A stretch of 64,000 nucleotides of DNA from Crocinitomix sp. (GCA_013138735.1 WTCE01000045.1:17921-81920), one strand, 5' to 3'; shown: positions 27,617-37,528, counted from the first letter of the stretch. The notes: generated by a model from the letters alone, not told the origin. Program-made: numbers and translations.

Positions 27617-28516
27617 TTAGTTTAGTTTTGGTCGAGATGCTAATGCATCATTAATAATTTTTTCTACTTGTCGTTTTTCTTCTCCCTCTAGTAAAAGCCT
27701 TGGTTCACGTACATATTGCGTTCCAATGCCTGTAGCAAGCTCAGCCAATTTTATATTTTGAACCAATTTAGCATTAATGTCTAGCTCAAGCAATGGCAAA
27801 AACCAACGATAAATATCTCTTGCTTTTTCAATTTCTGCGTCTTTTACATAATTGTAAATAGCCACAGTTTCTGCTGGAAACGCACAGACCAAGCCAGCAA
27901 CCCAGCCGTCTGCACCCATTACCAAACTTTCCATTGCCAATGTATCAACTCCTGATAGAATCATATACCGATCACCAAAGCGATTTCGCATGCGAGTTAT
28001 GTTAGAAATATCGCGTGTAGATTCTTTTACAGCCTGAATATTTTCATACTGTTTTAATTCTTCAAACATATCCAACGTGACCTCTATTTTATAATCAACA
28101 GGGTTATTATAAATCATAATTGGCAACTGAGTACTTTTAGCAATACGCCCAAAATAATGCACTGTTTCACGATCATCCGCATTATAACGCATGGGTGGTA
28201 ATAGCATTAAACCGTTGGCACCAGCTTGCTCGGCACTTTTTACAAAGGCAATTGCATCCTCAGTCCTTGATTCCGCAATATTAACGATTACAGGTATCCG
28301 CCCATTTGCAATCTTTTTCGTCTCACGGACTAAGGCTAATTTTTCCTCATTCGTCAGTGTGCTCGCTTCTCCGAGAGTTCCACCCAAAACGATTGCATGC
28401 ACACCAGCTTGTATCTGTGCTTCAATGTTTATTGCGAAATTGTCTAAATCTAGTTCCCCGTTTTCAAAAAACTTGGTTGTTACAGCGGGATACACTCCCT
28501 TCCAATTTACATTCAT
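27617..28516 (-). CDS. DapA-family lyase, 1-pyrroline-4-hydroxy-2-carboxylate deaminase candidate
   Basis: The 299-residue TIM-barrel protein belongs to the dihydrodipicolinate synthase/N-acetylneuraminate lyase family. The Schiff-base Lys 164 (QAVKEST), Tyr 136 (MIYNNP) and the GGTLGE loop at 45-50 are all present. In this gene cluster the expected reaction is deamination and dehydration of 1-pyrroline-4-hydroxy-2-carboxylate to 2,5-dioxopentanoate. A longer reading frame to 28582 exists, but the ATG at 28516 (MNVNWKGVYPAVTT) matches family N termini, so I prefer it. First gene of the minus-strand operon, divergent from the AraC gene. A true DapA role is unlikely given the context. Confidence 0.87.
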   Translation of the reverse strand: MNVNWKGVYPAVTTKFFENGELDLDNFAINIEAQIQAGVHAIVLGGTLGEASTLTNEEKLALVRETKKIANGRIPVIVNIAESRTEDAIAFVKSAEQAGANGLMLLPPMRYNADDRETVHYFGRIAKSTQLPIMIYNNPVDYKIEVTLDMFEELKQYENIQAVKESTRDISNITRMRNRFGDRYMILSGVDTLAMESLVMGADGWVAGLVCAFPAETVAIYNYVKDAEIEKARDIYRWFLPLLELDINAKLVQNIKLAELATGIGTQYVREPRLLLEGEEKRQVEKIINDALASRPKLN

Positions 28517-28642
28517 GATCTTTAATTCTTTTTGACAAATGTATGGGCTTATGATTTGAATTAAACCCACTTGTTCTACCAATACTAATACTTTTTTAAC
28601 AACAATTATATTAAATTTATAACATTATTATGTTTTAGGTAC

Positions 28643-28650
28643 TATATTTG
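28643..28650 (+). promoter_or_regulatory. Bacteroidota -7 box of the AraC-type gene
   Basis: TATATTTG matches the Bacteroidota sigma-A -7 consensus TAnnTTTG exactly, in a very AT-rich divergent spacer. Transcription from it would start only a few bases before the ATG at 28660, so the regulator mRNA may be nearly leaderless. A clear -33 element is not visible. Confidence 0.5.
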
Positions 28651-28659
28651 AATTAATAT

Positions 28660-29538
28660 ATGAAGGCCGTACTTTTTAAAAACCCAAGTTCCCTCTCTTC
28701 TTCTTTTATCGTTCAAGAGGATGTTGGCACTAATTTTTATGACATTCTGCATTACCATCCAGAATATCAACTTACAACTATAAACAAAGGTGAAGGCACG
28801 CTTTTCGCAGGGGATAAAATCGATCGCTTCAAGCCTGATGATGTGTTCTTATTTTCTCCAAATCTGCCGCATGTTTTTCGCAATGATTATTCTTATTACG
28901 AAAGTCCACAAATAGGAGCTGCACATGGAATTTCAGCCTATTTTAAAAGTGACAGTTTTGGCAATGACTTTTTCGAGCTCCCTGAAGTGCATAATATCAA
29001 AGGTTTATTAGAAAATTCTGATGGTGGTATTCGATTTAGAGGGGTGGGATTGGAACGAATTCAGGCGGCACTTACTACATTAAAAGGGCTGAACGAACTA
29101 GAGCGTTTTGTTCAATTTTTGAATTTATTAGAGGATTTAAGTCAATCATTTGAACATCACAAGATTTCTGGAATTAACTATAAAAACCCCTCTAGGGAAA
29201 TAGATAACCACCGCATTAATTTGGCCTTTGAATATGTGATGAAGAATTTTCATGACACAATCAATTTAGTCCAAGTTTCGGAAATTGCGAGTATGAGTCC
29301 GGCATCTTTTTCGCGCTTTTTTAAACAACGTACGCGCAAAACATTTTCAAGATTTGTGAATGAAGTAAGGATTGGAAATGCCTGTCAGTTATTGCAAAAA
29401 GGGAAGCATACCATTTATCAGATTGCTTATAGCAGTGGCTATAATAACCTATCTAATTTTAACCGGCAATTTAAAAACATTATGACCTACTCGCCACGCG
29501 AATATATTCAGAAAATGAATTTACCTTCTTCTACTTAA
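28660..29538 (+). CDS. AraC-family transcriptional regulator, likely of hydroxyproline catabolism
   Basis: The 292-residue protein has an N-terminal cupin-like ligand domain (about 15-110; HYHPEYQLTTINKGEGTLF, then FLFSPNLPHVF) and a C-terminal pair of helix-turn-helix motifs (190-290). The second motif has the signature IAYSSGYNNLSNFNRQFKNIMTYSPREY. It is transcribed away from the hydroxyproline operon with a 143-bp AT-rich spacer between starts, the usual arrangement for an activator of the adjacent operon. The inducer is presumably hydroxyproline or a downstream imino acid (inference). The 3' end overlaps the convergent PKD gene by 8 bases. Confidence 0.92.
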   Translation: MKAVLFKNPSSLSSSFIVQEDVGTNFYDILHYHPEYQLTTINKGEGTLFAGDKIDRFKPDDVFLFSPNLPHVFRNDYSYYESPQIGAAHGISAYFKSDSFGNDFFELPEVHNIKGLLENSDGGIRFRGVGLERIQAALTTLKGLNELERFVQFLNLLEDLSQSFEHHKISGINYKNPSREIDNHRINLAFEYVMKNFHDTINLVQVSEIASMSPASFSRFFKQRTRKTFSRFVNEVRIGNACQLLQKGKHTIYQIAYSSGYNNLSNFNRQFKNIMTYSPREYIQKMNLPSST

Positions 29539-31525
29539 GAATGGTCACATGACCATGATACTCATGTTTTTCATCCGTAATGGTATCTCCAAACTCGATA
29601 TGCCAAACATAAACACCATCTGGTGCTAATTTACCATCTCTATAAGTACCATTCCAGCCATAAGCGGCATCAAATGATTCGAATAAAATTTCGCCCCATC
29701 TATTGTAAATAACCATGTGATAATCATAAGGATCGTATCCTGATGTCATAACTGGCTTGAACACCTCATTAAAATCATCTCCATCTGGTGTAAAGACATT
29801 TGGAATGAAGAAGGTGATTACATCATCTACAGTGATTGTTGCATACGCAGTATCAGCACAGCCAATTGAATTACTAGCCACTAATCGAATTTCATACGTT
29901 ATATTAGGAAGAGTTGGGTAAACATGTACCGGCTCGAATTCATTTGAATAAGCTGATCCATCTCCAAATTTCCACTCAAAATAATCTGCATAAAGAGATG
30001 CATTGTCAAATTCAACTCGCGTATCTTCAATATCAATTGGATTAGTAATAGGACTAAAAAAGGCTTCAGGCTGTTTGAGAACTGTGATATAATCTGAATA
30101 AGTTGCCGAAGCACCACAAATAGCACTTGATTGTACATTTAAGGTTACATCAAAATCACCAATACCAGTATAAAGGTGCGTCACTGTTCCGCAATCAGAT
30201 GTAGATCCACCGTCACCGAAATCCCAAATACATGAAATGCCCGGTAGGTCAGTCAAGTTTGTAAATGTTACTAGCAAAGGATCACATCCTTGTAAGATAT
30301 CTGCCTCAAAAGCAACATTGGGAAGTGGTTCCACCTCAATATTAATATTACCAATGCCAATGCAGCCATTTACATCTGTTGCTGTTACGATATAATTGTC
30401 AATTCCTAAACCTGGTGTAAACGGTACAGCATTTGTCATGGGATGATCCCAAGTATAAATACCACCACCACCAGCGCCTGATGCTGTTAATGTCATTGTT
30501 TCTCCCAAACAAATTACGGCAGGACTAGGATCTGAAACAATCGTTACAATTGGCGAAGGGTTTACTGTTATAGTAAAGTCAGCCACATCATCAAAACAAG
30601 GTAAATCAACTGGGAATGTATAGGTAAAGGTATAAATTCCACCTGCTAATCCTGAAGCATCAAACACACCTGACACGGGATCAAAAGCTCCAGAGCCACT
30701 TGTTTCAGCCCAATCTCCTCCTGGATCAGCTCCAACTAATAAGGTATTTAAATCCAATGTAAATCCGAGGCTATTACAAATCTCGGCTGTATTGTCTTCA
30801 CCTGCCGATCCCCCAGGACCAACATTTACGGTAAACGTGGCAATATCAATGATTCCGCCACATCCAATAACTTCGTATTCAAAAACATAAGTTCCAACAC
30901 CAGCTGTTCCAGCGTCAAACTCTGTTGTTAGTACATCAAAAAATCCACTTCCAGTTGTTTCTGTCCAAGTTCCTCCTGGTTCTGCATCAACTGACAATAA
31001 ATCTTCTAATACTACAATTCCAGTACAAACTACCGTTGCATTATCATCACCTGCATTTGCATCTCCCGAAGGACAAGCAATTACCCAACCTGATGAACAA
31101 CCTGTGTTCAATAAGGTAACGGCAGTAAATGGTAAAGTTGATTCAACTGTAATGAACACATCACCGTAAGATCCACCACATAAATAAGGTCCAATAACAT
31201 CTCCAGCAACACCAACACCGTCACCAGTAATTGTCATAACACCTCCACCATCAATTGAGATTGTAGCAAAATCATCTGTATTTACAGCCGTATAGGCTAA
31301 TGTCATGGATAAAGTTGGGGCAATTGCCGTAGAGACAATTGTTCCTGTGCATCCAAAACCTGACCAAGGACCTGTATCTCCTGTACCTTCACAAATGGCA
31401 CAATCTGGATCGCTTGAAAGAATATAAGGTGAAGACGCATCTCCTGTGGAAGTATATTCTGCACACACCGGTTGCGCAAATGCACTTGGTGCGATAAATA
31501 ATAAAAGGTATATTAATCTTTTCAT
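29531..31525 (-). CDS. Secreted PKD-repeat protein with T9SS type B (gliding-motility) sorting domain
   Basis: The 664-residue protein has a signal peptide (MKRLIYLLLFIAPSAFA), then a Cys-containing beta region (20-160). Repeats of SprB/Ig-like type with GGTWTETTGSG and GGDWAETSGSG motifs occupy about 165-320, followed by two PKD domains (about 395-480 and 485-565; SCIWDFGDGGSTSD and YFEWKFGDGSAYS). The ending FFIPNVFTPDGDDFNEVFKP to YHGHVTILK is the type B (CHU_C) sorting signal that directs export by the T9SS. This is probably a surface or secreted adhesin-like protein. No catalytic domain is visible. Confidence 0.9.
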   Translation of the reverse strand: MKRLIYLLLFIAPSAFAQPVCAEYTSTGDASSPYILSSDPDCAICEGTGDTGPWSGFGCTGTIVSTAIAPTLSMTLAYTAVNTDDFATISIDGGGVMTITGDGVGVAGDVIGPYLCGGSYGDVFITVESTLPFTAVTLLNTGCSSGWVIACPSGDANAGDDNATVVCTGIVVLEDLLSVDAEPGGTWTETTGSGFFDVLTTEFDAGTAGVGTYVFEYEVIGCGGIIDIATFTVNVGPGGSAGEDNTAEICNSLGFTLDLNTLLVGADPGGDWAETSGSGAFDPVSGVFDASGLAGGIYTFTYTFPVDLPCFDDVADFTITVNPSPIVTIVSDPSPAVICLGETMTLTASGAGGGGIYTWDHPMTNAVPFTPGLGIDNYIVTATDVNGCIGIGNINIEVEPLPNVAFEADILQGCDPLLVTFTNLTDLPGISCIWDFGDGGSTSDCGTVTHLYTGIGDFDVTLNVQSSAICGASATYSDYITVLKQPEAFFSPITNPIDIEDTRVEFDNASLYADYFEWKFGDGSAYSNEFEPVHVYPTLPNITYEIRLVASNSIGCADTAYATITVDDVITFFIPNVFTPDGDDFNEVFKPVMTSGYDPYDYHMVIYNRWGEILFESFDAAYGWNGTYRDGKLAPDGVYVWHIEFGDTITDEKHEYHGHVTILK

Positions 31526-31569
31526 AGGATAATTAAATTCAGTTTCATTCGTGGTTTTGCCTATAATAA

Positions 31570-32100
31570 TTATTTATAGGCCCATTCGTGTTTTTTGGTT
31601 ATCGTATGTGTACACCCCGAAGTTGTTGTAACTTTTAGTGTAATTGTATAAACTTTTTGTTCTGCAAACATCACTTTTGGATTTTGCTCTGTAGAAGTTT
31701 CTCCGTTTCCAAAATCCCAATGCCATGCAGTAATTTCTTCTGTTGAGATAGAACTATCATCAAAGTAGGTAACGGCTGCTGCCAACATATTTTTTGCTGT
31801 AAAATCTGCAGAAGGACCTGCAACAGTTGTAAGGTCACGCAGGTAAGAATATTCGGTATCGGCAATGCTTATTTTTAACATATAAAACCCTTTACCATAA
31901 GTCATGCAATTGATGTGGTGTTCTGTTTCACCTTCCAATAACACACCGTCCTTATACCAACCTAGAACAGTTGATTCGTCAGATGCGGGAATAGCAACTT
32001 CTAAATCACCATCACACCAAGTTCCTGATTCTATTAATGCTCCTTGTCCAAAACCTGTTGCGAAAAGGCTTAGAAATAGAGCTGTAACTATAAATTTCAT
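31570..32100 (-). CDS. Small secreted PKD-domain protein
   Basis: The 176-residue product has a signal peptide (MKFIVTALFLSLFATGFG), an Ig-like N-terminal part with two Cys (28 and 65 approximately) and a C-terminal PKD domain (about 90-172; ITAWHWDFGNGETSTEQNPKV). It lacks any recognisable T9SS sorting sequence, ending TITKKHEWAYK. Position directly upstream of the type B PKD protein (44 bp between them) suggests joint expression. The role is unknown; PKD domains usually bind other proteins or polysaccharides. Confidence 0.75.
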   Translation of the reverse strand: MKFIVTALFLSLFATGFGQGALIESGTWCDGDLEVAIPASDESTVLGWYKDGVLLEGETEHHINCMTYGKGFYMLKISIADTEYSYLRDLTTVAGPSADFTAKNMLAAAVTYFDDSSISTEEITAWHWDFGNGETSTEQNPKVMFAEQKVYTITLKVTTTSGCTHTITKKHEWAYK

Positions 32101-32180
32101 ATTTATTTTTATGTTAAAGTATCAATAGTCAAACGTCTTAAAAACCATAGGGTTGTCTATGAAGCTGATAGATTTTACAT

Positions 32181-35100
32181 CTATTTTAAGATCACATCAT
32201 CATCAAGCTCTTGTTCCAATACTTTTTGCACTTTAGTTTTGCGTACAGAACGCATGACTAATCCAGAGCCTACGCTTAAGATTAATAATAGTAAAACCGT
32301 AATTGGCACCCATGTTGGCACTGGAATAGGATCTCCAGCCGCGTAAGAATGCAAGCCACTCAAATAAAAGTTTACTCCGAAAAAAGTCATGATAATACTA
32401 CCGTAAGCCCATAGCGAAGCGACATTAAATGCAAATTGACCTTTTAAACCTGGAATAAACCTGAAATGCAAAACGATTACGTAAACGACAACTGAAGCTA
32501 GTGCCCAAGTTTCCTTTGCGTCCCAGCCCCAATAGCGGCCCCAACTTTCATTGGCCCAAATACCACCCAAAAATGTTCCAACGGTTAGCATAAACAAACC
32601 TATCATAATGACCATTTCCGAGATATAAGTAAGCTGTTTGGTCGTTAAAAGCAAACGTTTTTTATTATTCACATTCACAAATAAATTTAAAACAAGTATT
32701 ATTAAGGCAAGAATTGCTCCTAAGCCTAAAAAGGCATAGCTCCCCGTAATAACCGCAACATGAATCATTAACCAGTAAGATTTAAGGACTGGTACTAATT
32801 GCGTCATTTCAGGATCTAGCTGATTCATGTGCGCAACAAAGAGCAACAACCAAGCTAAGACGCCCGCAGCACCTAAAACAATCGGGAATAGACGATATAA
32901 TGCAAGACCAAGAGCTGCAACGATAAAGGCTATAAAAACAACCGCCTCGTAACCATTACTCCATGGGGCATGTCCTGACAAATACCAGCGGATGCCTAAA
33001 CTGCTTCCATGTGCTATTGCCATTATTAAAAAAGTAAAAAATGCCAATCGCATCCCCCATTTAATGCTGACTTTTGGTTTAAAAATAACGATAAACGCTA
33101 AGACCAAAATTAATAGCCCTGCCAATAAATATAGATTCATTAGACGTTTGAAAACGTCCATTTTATTGTAGGTGATTTCGAGTTTAATCTTTTCTCTGCT
33201 TGGAATCGTGTTTGGGTCAGCATTGTTTCGTTGGAACAAATCAATTAATTCAACCACTTTATCGGCCTGCGACCAATCACCTGTTTCATGTGCTGAATTT
33301 ACAGTAGTATTATACAAAGGCACAATTGAATTCATAAACTCGGCATCTTCTCCTTCAAAAGGATTTTCTTCGTCAAAAGGAGAATACCAATTTTCATTTG
33401 GATCGTTTGGCAAAGGCATAATCTTCAAATAAGCACCCGTAAATACACCGAACAACAAATTTACGCGCTCGTCTGTTTTGAGCACATCCTTATCAATTTG
33501 CGATCGTTCGGCTGGTTTTTTACGTCGCGCCTCATCCGCTTCTGATACCAATAAGTATTGAAAATCAAAAGAGAAAAAATCAACGAACGACGCATATTTA
33601 CCATCTATATTCAATTTTTTACGCAAAGCACTGCCCGAAACATATATAAATGGCTCCATGTTCCAAGCCATTGAATTGGTATGAATGCCTAAAAACACTT
33701 GCATGGCACTTTGGTCATTATAAGTGGACTGGCGACTTACTTTTTTAAGTAGATCGTTGGCAATTGTATGAACCGGTTCAAACCTTCCGCGTTGATTTTG
33801 AACCACTAAGCGTCCATATTTTTCTGCATGAGCGAAATCTATCGCTGGATTTTCTCCATCAAACTCTGTAAAAATATCGTTAGCTGCCGCGTTTCCAACA
33901 TCCTGAGCTAATGCTTGTCCACTACCTAAGAATCCACTAAACAAGATCAAAACCGTCAATAACTCAGCACGTTTTTTACTAATTTCAATTGACTTACGAA
34001 TTAACAGTCTAAAGCGTCCATGAGGTGTAAGCAAACTAATGACAAAGCCAATGGCTAACAACAAATAACCGATATAACTAATGGTTGTTCCAGGCGCATC
34101 AAAGTTTACCGAAAGAATAGTTCCTAATTCATCCTTATCATAAGAAGACTGGAAGAAACGATAACCTTGATAGTCCAACACATTGTTCATGAAAACATGA
34201 TGCTTTTGCTCTACATTTGCTACTGGATCAACTAAAGTAACACGGCTCGAATAAGAGGACGGTTGATCAGTACCAGGATAACGTTCCAATTCAAAATCAT
34301 CCAAATAAATCCAAAATGGAAGTTCTCTTAATTCAGAACCATAGGCTAATTCATAATTCAAATTACCCAATTGAAACTTTTCATAACGCGGGAACATTCC
34401 TTTACCACCTCTAAGCACAACATCATGTGATAAATCTCCTTGGCTTGCTCTAACGGTTACGGCTTTAACATCTTTAGAAATAGCATCACTTTCAATGAGT
34501 TCAACTGCGGCGCTTTTATAAAAAGCATTAAACACAAATTGGAAGTCTCCTGCAGAATACAAGCGTTTTGTTTTAAACTTTTGAATGCTATCTCTTGTGA
34601 TTACGCCTTCCGTTTTATCCGACATTTGGAAATAACCCAATTCAAATGGCGTTTTCACATACATTCCAGAATCTGTTTCAAAAATTGAGACCGCATCCGT
34701 GTGTGCGTTATTGTTAAAGGCAATCTTCAACCCTCCATCTTCTATTACATCTCCTGATTTTAAATAATTGTATTGTCGCCCATTTGTTCCAACGGTTACC
34801 AATTCAAGATATGGATCTCCTTTTGATGCTCCAGTTTCTATGATCGTATCTTTTACTCCCTCTTTTAATTCAACAAATTCAAGTGAGATAGGTTCGGTTT
34901 CACCTGGGAAGGCAAAAGATTCACTGAAATAATTATCAGTGTGCCCGTCCAAAATAACGGGTAACTTATCTACATATTGCTGATCCAAATCGTGTACTTT
35001 CCATTGCACATAAGTATCATAGCTTATTACAATATTGGATGAACCACCTTCTCTAATTTGCATGGCTCCTTCAAAACCAATTAAGCGCGTTACCCAAGCA

Positions 35101-35372
35101 CCAATTACAATCACCAAAAACGCTACATGAAAAATGAGAGAACCTATTTTTTTCCACTGAAAAAGTTTATATCTATAAAGATTAAAGCACAGCGTTAAAA
35201 ATAAATAGCCTAAAATAAACTCAAACCAAAAAGCCTTGAAGACCCATTTTTGAGCAACTGGAGTTCCAAAATCATTTTCAATAAATGTTGCAGAAGCAAT
35301 TGCCAAAAAAAATGCAACTAGGAATATTGCCATTAGCGGCATTGAGAATACTTTCTTTAAAACATTGATCAT
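32181..35372 (-). CDS. Fused cytochrome c biogenesis protein CcsBA (ResB-CcsA)
   Basis: This membrane haem-handling synthetase transports haem and attaches it to c-type apocytochromes (System II). The 1063-residue product has N-terminal TM helices, a long ResB/CcsB-type periplasmic part (about 70-420 and 475-720) and a C-terminal CcsA half. The half has several TM helices and the haem-binding WWD signature WANESWGRYWGWDAKETW, with flanking conserved His (GHAPWSNGYEA and LSGLHSYAAG). A longer frame begins with TTG 35399. The ATG at 35372 (MINVLKKVFSM) fits family N termini better. It is an essential component for respiration with c-type cytochromes. Confidence 0.93.
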   Translation of the reverse strand: MINVLKKVFSMPLMAIFLVAFFLAIASATFIENDFGTPVAQKWVFKAFWFEFILGYLFLTLCFNLYRYKLFQWKKIGSLIFHVAFLVIVIGAWVTRLIGFEGAMQIREGGSSNIVISYDTYVQWKVHDLDQQYVDKLPVILDGHTDNYFSESFAFPGETEPISLEFVELKEGVKDTIIETGASKGDPYLELVTVGTNGRQYNYLKSGDVIEDGGLKIAFNNNAHTDAVSIFETDSGMYVKTPFELGYFQMSDKTEGVITRDSIQKFKTKRLYSAGDFQFVFNAFYKSAAVELIESDAISKDVKAVTVRASQGDLSHDVVLRGGKGMFPRYEKFQLGNLNYELAYGSELRELPFWIYLDDFELERYPGTDQPSSYSSRVTLVDPVANVEQKHHVFMNNVLDYQGYRFFQSSYDKDELGTILSVNFDAPGTTISYIGYLLLAIGFVISLLTPHGRFRLLIRKSIEISKKRAELLTVLILFSGFLGSGQALAQDVGNAAANDIFTEFDGENPAIDFAHAEKYGRLVVQNQRGRFEPVHTIANDLLKKVSRQSTYNDQSAMQVFLGIHTNSMAWNMEPFIYVSGSALRKKLNIDGKYASFVDFFSFDFQYLLVSEADEARRKKPAERSQIDKDVLKTDERVNLLFGVFTGAYLKIMPLPNDPNENWYSPFDEENPFEGEDAEFMNSIVPLYNTTVNSAHETGDWSQADKVVELIDLFQRNNADPNTIPSREKIKLEITYNKMDVFKRLMNLYLLAGLLILVLAFIVIFKPKVSIKWGMRLAFFTFLIMAIAHGSSLGIRWYLSGHAPWSNGYEAVVFIAFIVAALGLALYRLFPIVLGAAGVLAWLLLFVAHMNQLDPEMTQLVPVLKSYWLMIHVAVITGSYAFLGLGAILALIILVLNLFVNVNNKKRLLLTTKQLTYISEMVIMIGLFMLTVGTFLGGIWANESWGRYWGWDAKETWALASVVVYVIVLHFRFIPGLKGQFAFNVASLWAYGSIIMTFFGVNFYLSGLHSYAAGDPIPVPTWVPITVLLLLILSVGSGLVMRSVRKTKVQKVLEQELDDDVILK

Positions 35373-35633
35373 AGCAATTATTGGCTTAATTAGTGTCAAT
35401 TCGGCACTTAAATATGTAGCGGTGCAAATTTAACTTGAATTTTAATAAATAGTGGCAAATATCTCCACTAATCAAGCTAACAAACAACGAATACCGAGAG
35501 AATGTTCATGAAACTGGCATAAGAATCAACAAGACAAATGGATTTACCGTTTAAACAAAATTGCGCACAGTGGTCATTTTATTTCAAAAAAGTACTGATT
35601 TTATAGTATCTTAGGTAGTTCAAACCCAGAAAT

Positions 35634-37307
35634 ATGTTATTAAATACGGAAAAAGAATATTTTCTTTCGGTGAGAGATGAAGTATTGCGTAAAAACCCAA
35701 CGAAAAGTACTAGAAGGAATGCGATAAATCATCTCATCTTGGGAGATGAATTGCACTATTTGGATGAAACGGACGGGGAATGGGCCAAGTTTCATTGTCG
35801 GCGATCTAGCGGATGGTTGAAAATTGAATGGGTAACCGGCCAACGTTTACTGGAAGTTAATTTTGTTGATATTGGACAAGGAGATGGATGCCATGTAGTG
35901 GCTCCTGATGGCGAAATACTATTGATTGACGCCGGAGAAGGAGTCGGCTTTGATGGGAAAAGGGGCGATAATATGCTTCGATTCATGAATTGGCGCTATA
36001 ATTTAAGAAATAGAAAAGTAGCTGATGTAGACGGTGTATTGGCTGAAGACCCGGATGTAATGGAACCCTTAAAAATTGATTATGGTATTATATCCCACCC
36101 AGATTTAGATCATTATTTCGGTTTTCTAAACCTCTTTAAACATCCGAAAATAGATTTTACTAAAGTTTGCCACAATGGCATTATTGAACGTTCTATTCAA
36201 GATGGATCGTCCTCAACTTGGATGTATGATTTTGGCAGAAAAGTCCCCCCTTTACCATATAAACGTAAATACCATTTGTGGGACACAGTTCTGACCCATC
36301 AGGAAATGGTAACATTGCTAGAGGCCCAAAGTTCTTCTTCTAAATACTACATGAAAACTTTGGTTGCAGCACATGAAAATAACCCCAATGCTAGTTTTCA
36401 ATTTTTGAGTCAACCTCAAAACTATTTAGACCATTTTGATGAGGACAACTTGTTAAGCTTGGAAATATTAGGCCCTTTAACAGAACCTATTGAATTTGAA
36501 GGAAAAGTGCGACAATGTTTAGTGAAACTGGGGAATGAATCAAAGACAAAAAATGGCCATTCGATTGTTTTTCAATTGAGATATGGAAAAGTTAAGATGA
36601 TATTGGGTGGTGATTTGAATACTGAGTCGCAAGATTATTTAGCGCAGTTTTATTCTGGTGAATCAACCAAATTAAGTGATTTAGAAAAAGATTTGAAGAA
36701 GATTAAAGCCGAGCTCGTTAGTTCGCCTAATTTAACCTTAACCGCTCGACAAAACTTGGAGCAAGATTTGGATGAAAAAACGAAATTGATGGATTTAATC
36801 ATTTCCAAAACCAAACGTAAATTTGGAACCGACATTGCAAAAGCATGCCACCACGGATCAAGTGATGTTTTAGATTCATTTTTACGCGCAATTAATCCAT
36901 TGGCTACTGTAATTTCAAGTGGAGATAATGAATCACATTCTCATCCGCGGCCAGATGCATTAGGCGCTTATGGAAAATCAAGTCGTGGTGACCGGCCTTT
37001 GATTTTTAGTACGGAGTTGGCACGTTCAACGAATGAATTTTCTTACCCGATAAAATTTTATGGTGTGCTTAAACAATTGGAAGAGCGCATGAACCAAATG
37101 ACCAATGCTAGAGATAAAGAGATTTACCGCTTGCGAATGGAGAATTTGCGAGATAGCAATGTTGCACGTTACGGTATGATAACCGTGAGAACGGACGGAG
37201 AGCAAGTAATTGTTGCACAAAAGTTGGAGCGCGCAAGAAGCTCAAGCAGCAAATGGGATATTTATGAGTTAAAATGGAATGAAAAAATGCAGGCTTTTGA
37301 GACGTAG
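35634..37307 (+). CDS. SH3-like plus ComEC/Rec2-type metallo-beta-lactamase-fold protein
   Basis: The 557-residue protein lacks a signal peptide. Residues 1-70 resemble a bacterial SH3 domain (ILGDELHYLDETDGEWAKF ... GWLKIEWV). The rest is an MBL-fold hydrolase of the ComEC C-terminal type. VDIGQGDG, LLIDAGEG, the zinc box SHPDLDHYFGF (the HxxxDH motif), the bridging Asp in ILGGDLNTE and ACHHGSSD are all present. A coiled insert (about 335-385) separates two of these. Such proteins hydrolyse phosphodiesters or related bonds; some serve as effectors in defence loci. No ComEC membrane part is present and no partner gene is adjacent, so I give no specific function. Confidence 0.8.
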   Translation: MLLNTEKEYFLSVRDEVLRKNPTKSTRRNAINHLILGDELHYLDETDGEWAKFHCRRSSGWLKIEWVTGQRLLEVNFVDIGQGDGCHVVAPDGEILLIDAGEGVGFDGKRGDNMLRFMNWRYNLRNRKVADVDGVLAEDPDVMEPLKIDYGIISHPDLDHYFGFLNLFKHPKIDFTKVCHNGIIERSIQDGSSSTWMYDFGRKVPPLPYKRKYHLWDTVLTHQEMVTLLEAQSSSSKYYMKTLVAAHENNPNASFQFLSQPQNYLDHFDEDNLLSLEILGPLTEPIEFEGKVRQCLVKLGNESKTKNGHSIVFQLRYGKVKMILGGDLNTESQDYLAQFYSGESTKLSDLEKDLKKIKAELVSSPNLTLTARQNLEQDLDEKTKLMDLIISKTKRKFGTDIAKACHHGSSDVLDSFLRAINPLATVISSGDNESHSHPRPDALGAYGKSSRGDRPLIFSTELARSTNEFSYPIKFYGVLKQLEERMNQMTNARDKEIYRLRMENLRDSNVARYGMITVRTDGEQVIVAQKLERARSSSSKWDIYELKWNEKMQAFET

Positions 37308-37445
37308 TTAGCAATGACTTAATGTACAATGATCAATACGATTTGACTTGAATTGAAGCATTTTAAGTTTTAAAAAAAATGTATTTAAACATTGGAATTT
37401 GATAATTGATAAATTGTCAATAATAGCGAAACTGAAAGACTGAGG

Positions 37446-37460
37446 TTGCACGAAGTGCAA
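37446..37460. repeat. Short perfect inverted repeat in the spacer
   Basis: TTGCACGAAGTGCAA is a perfect 6-bp inverted repeat around GAA in the 221-bp spacer between the MBL gene and a small membrane-protein gene. It could be an operator for the downstream gene or a remnant hairpin. There is no T tract after it, so it is not a convincing terminator. The same spacer also contains ATTGATAATTGATAA-like low-complexity sequence. Confidence 0.3.
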
Positions 37461-37528
37461 GAAACTCGAAGTGTGGAAATTGAAAAAATCGAGAATTACA
37501 AATTAAACAAATTCACTTACTTTGCTTC

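Noticed and set aside
28517..28582. Upstream 22-codon extension of the DapA-like gene
   Set aside because: It begins at a poor start, adds residues unlike family N termini, and covers most of the divergent promoter spacer; the ATG at 28516 fits better.
37446..37460. TTGCACGAAGTGCAA hairpin as a terminator of the MBL gene
   Set aside because: It is about 140 bp past the stop and has no T tract; operator or remnant repeat is more likely, so it is listed only as a repeat.
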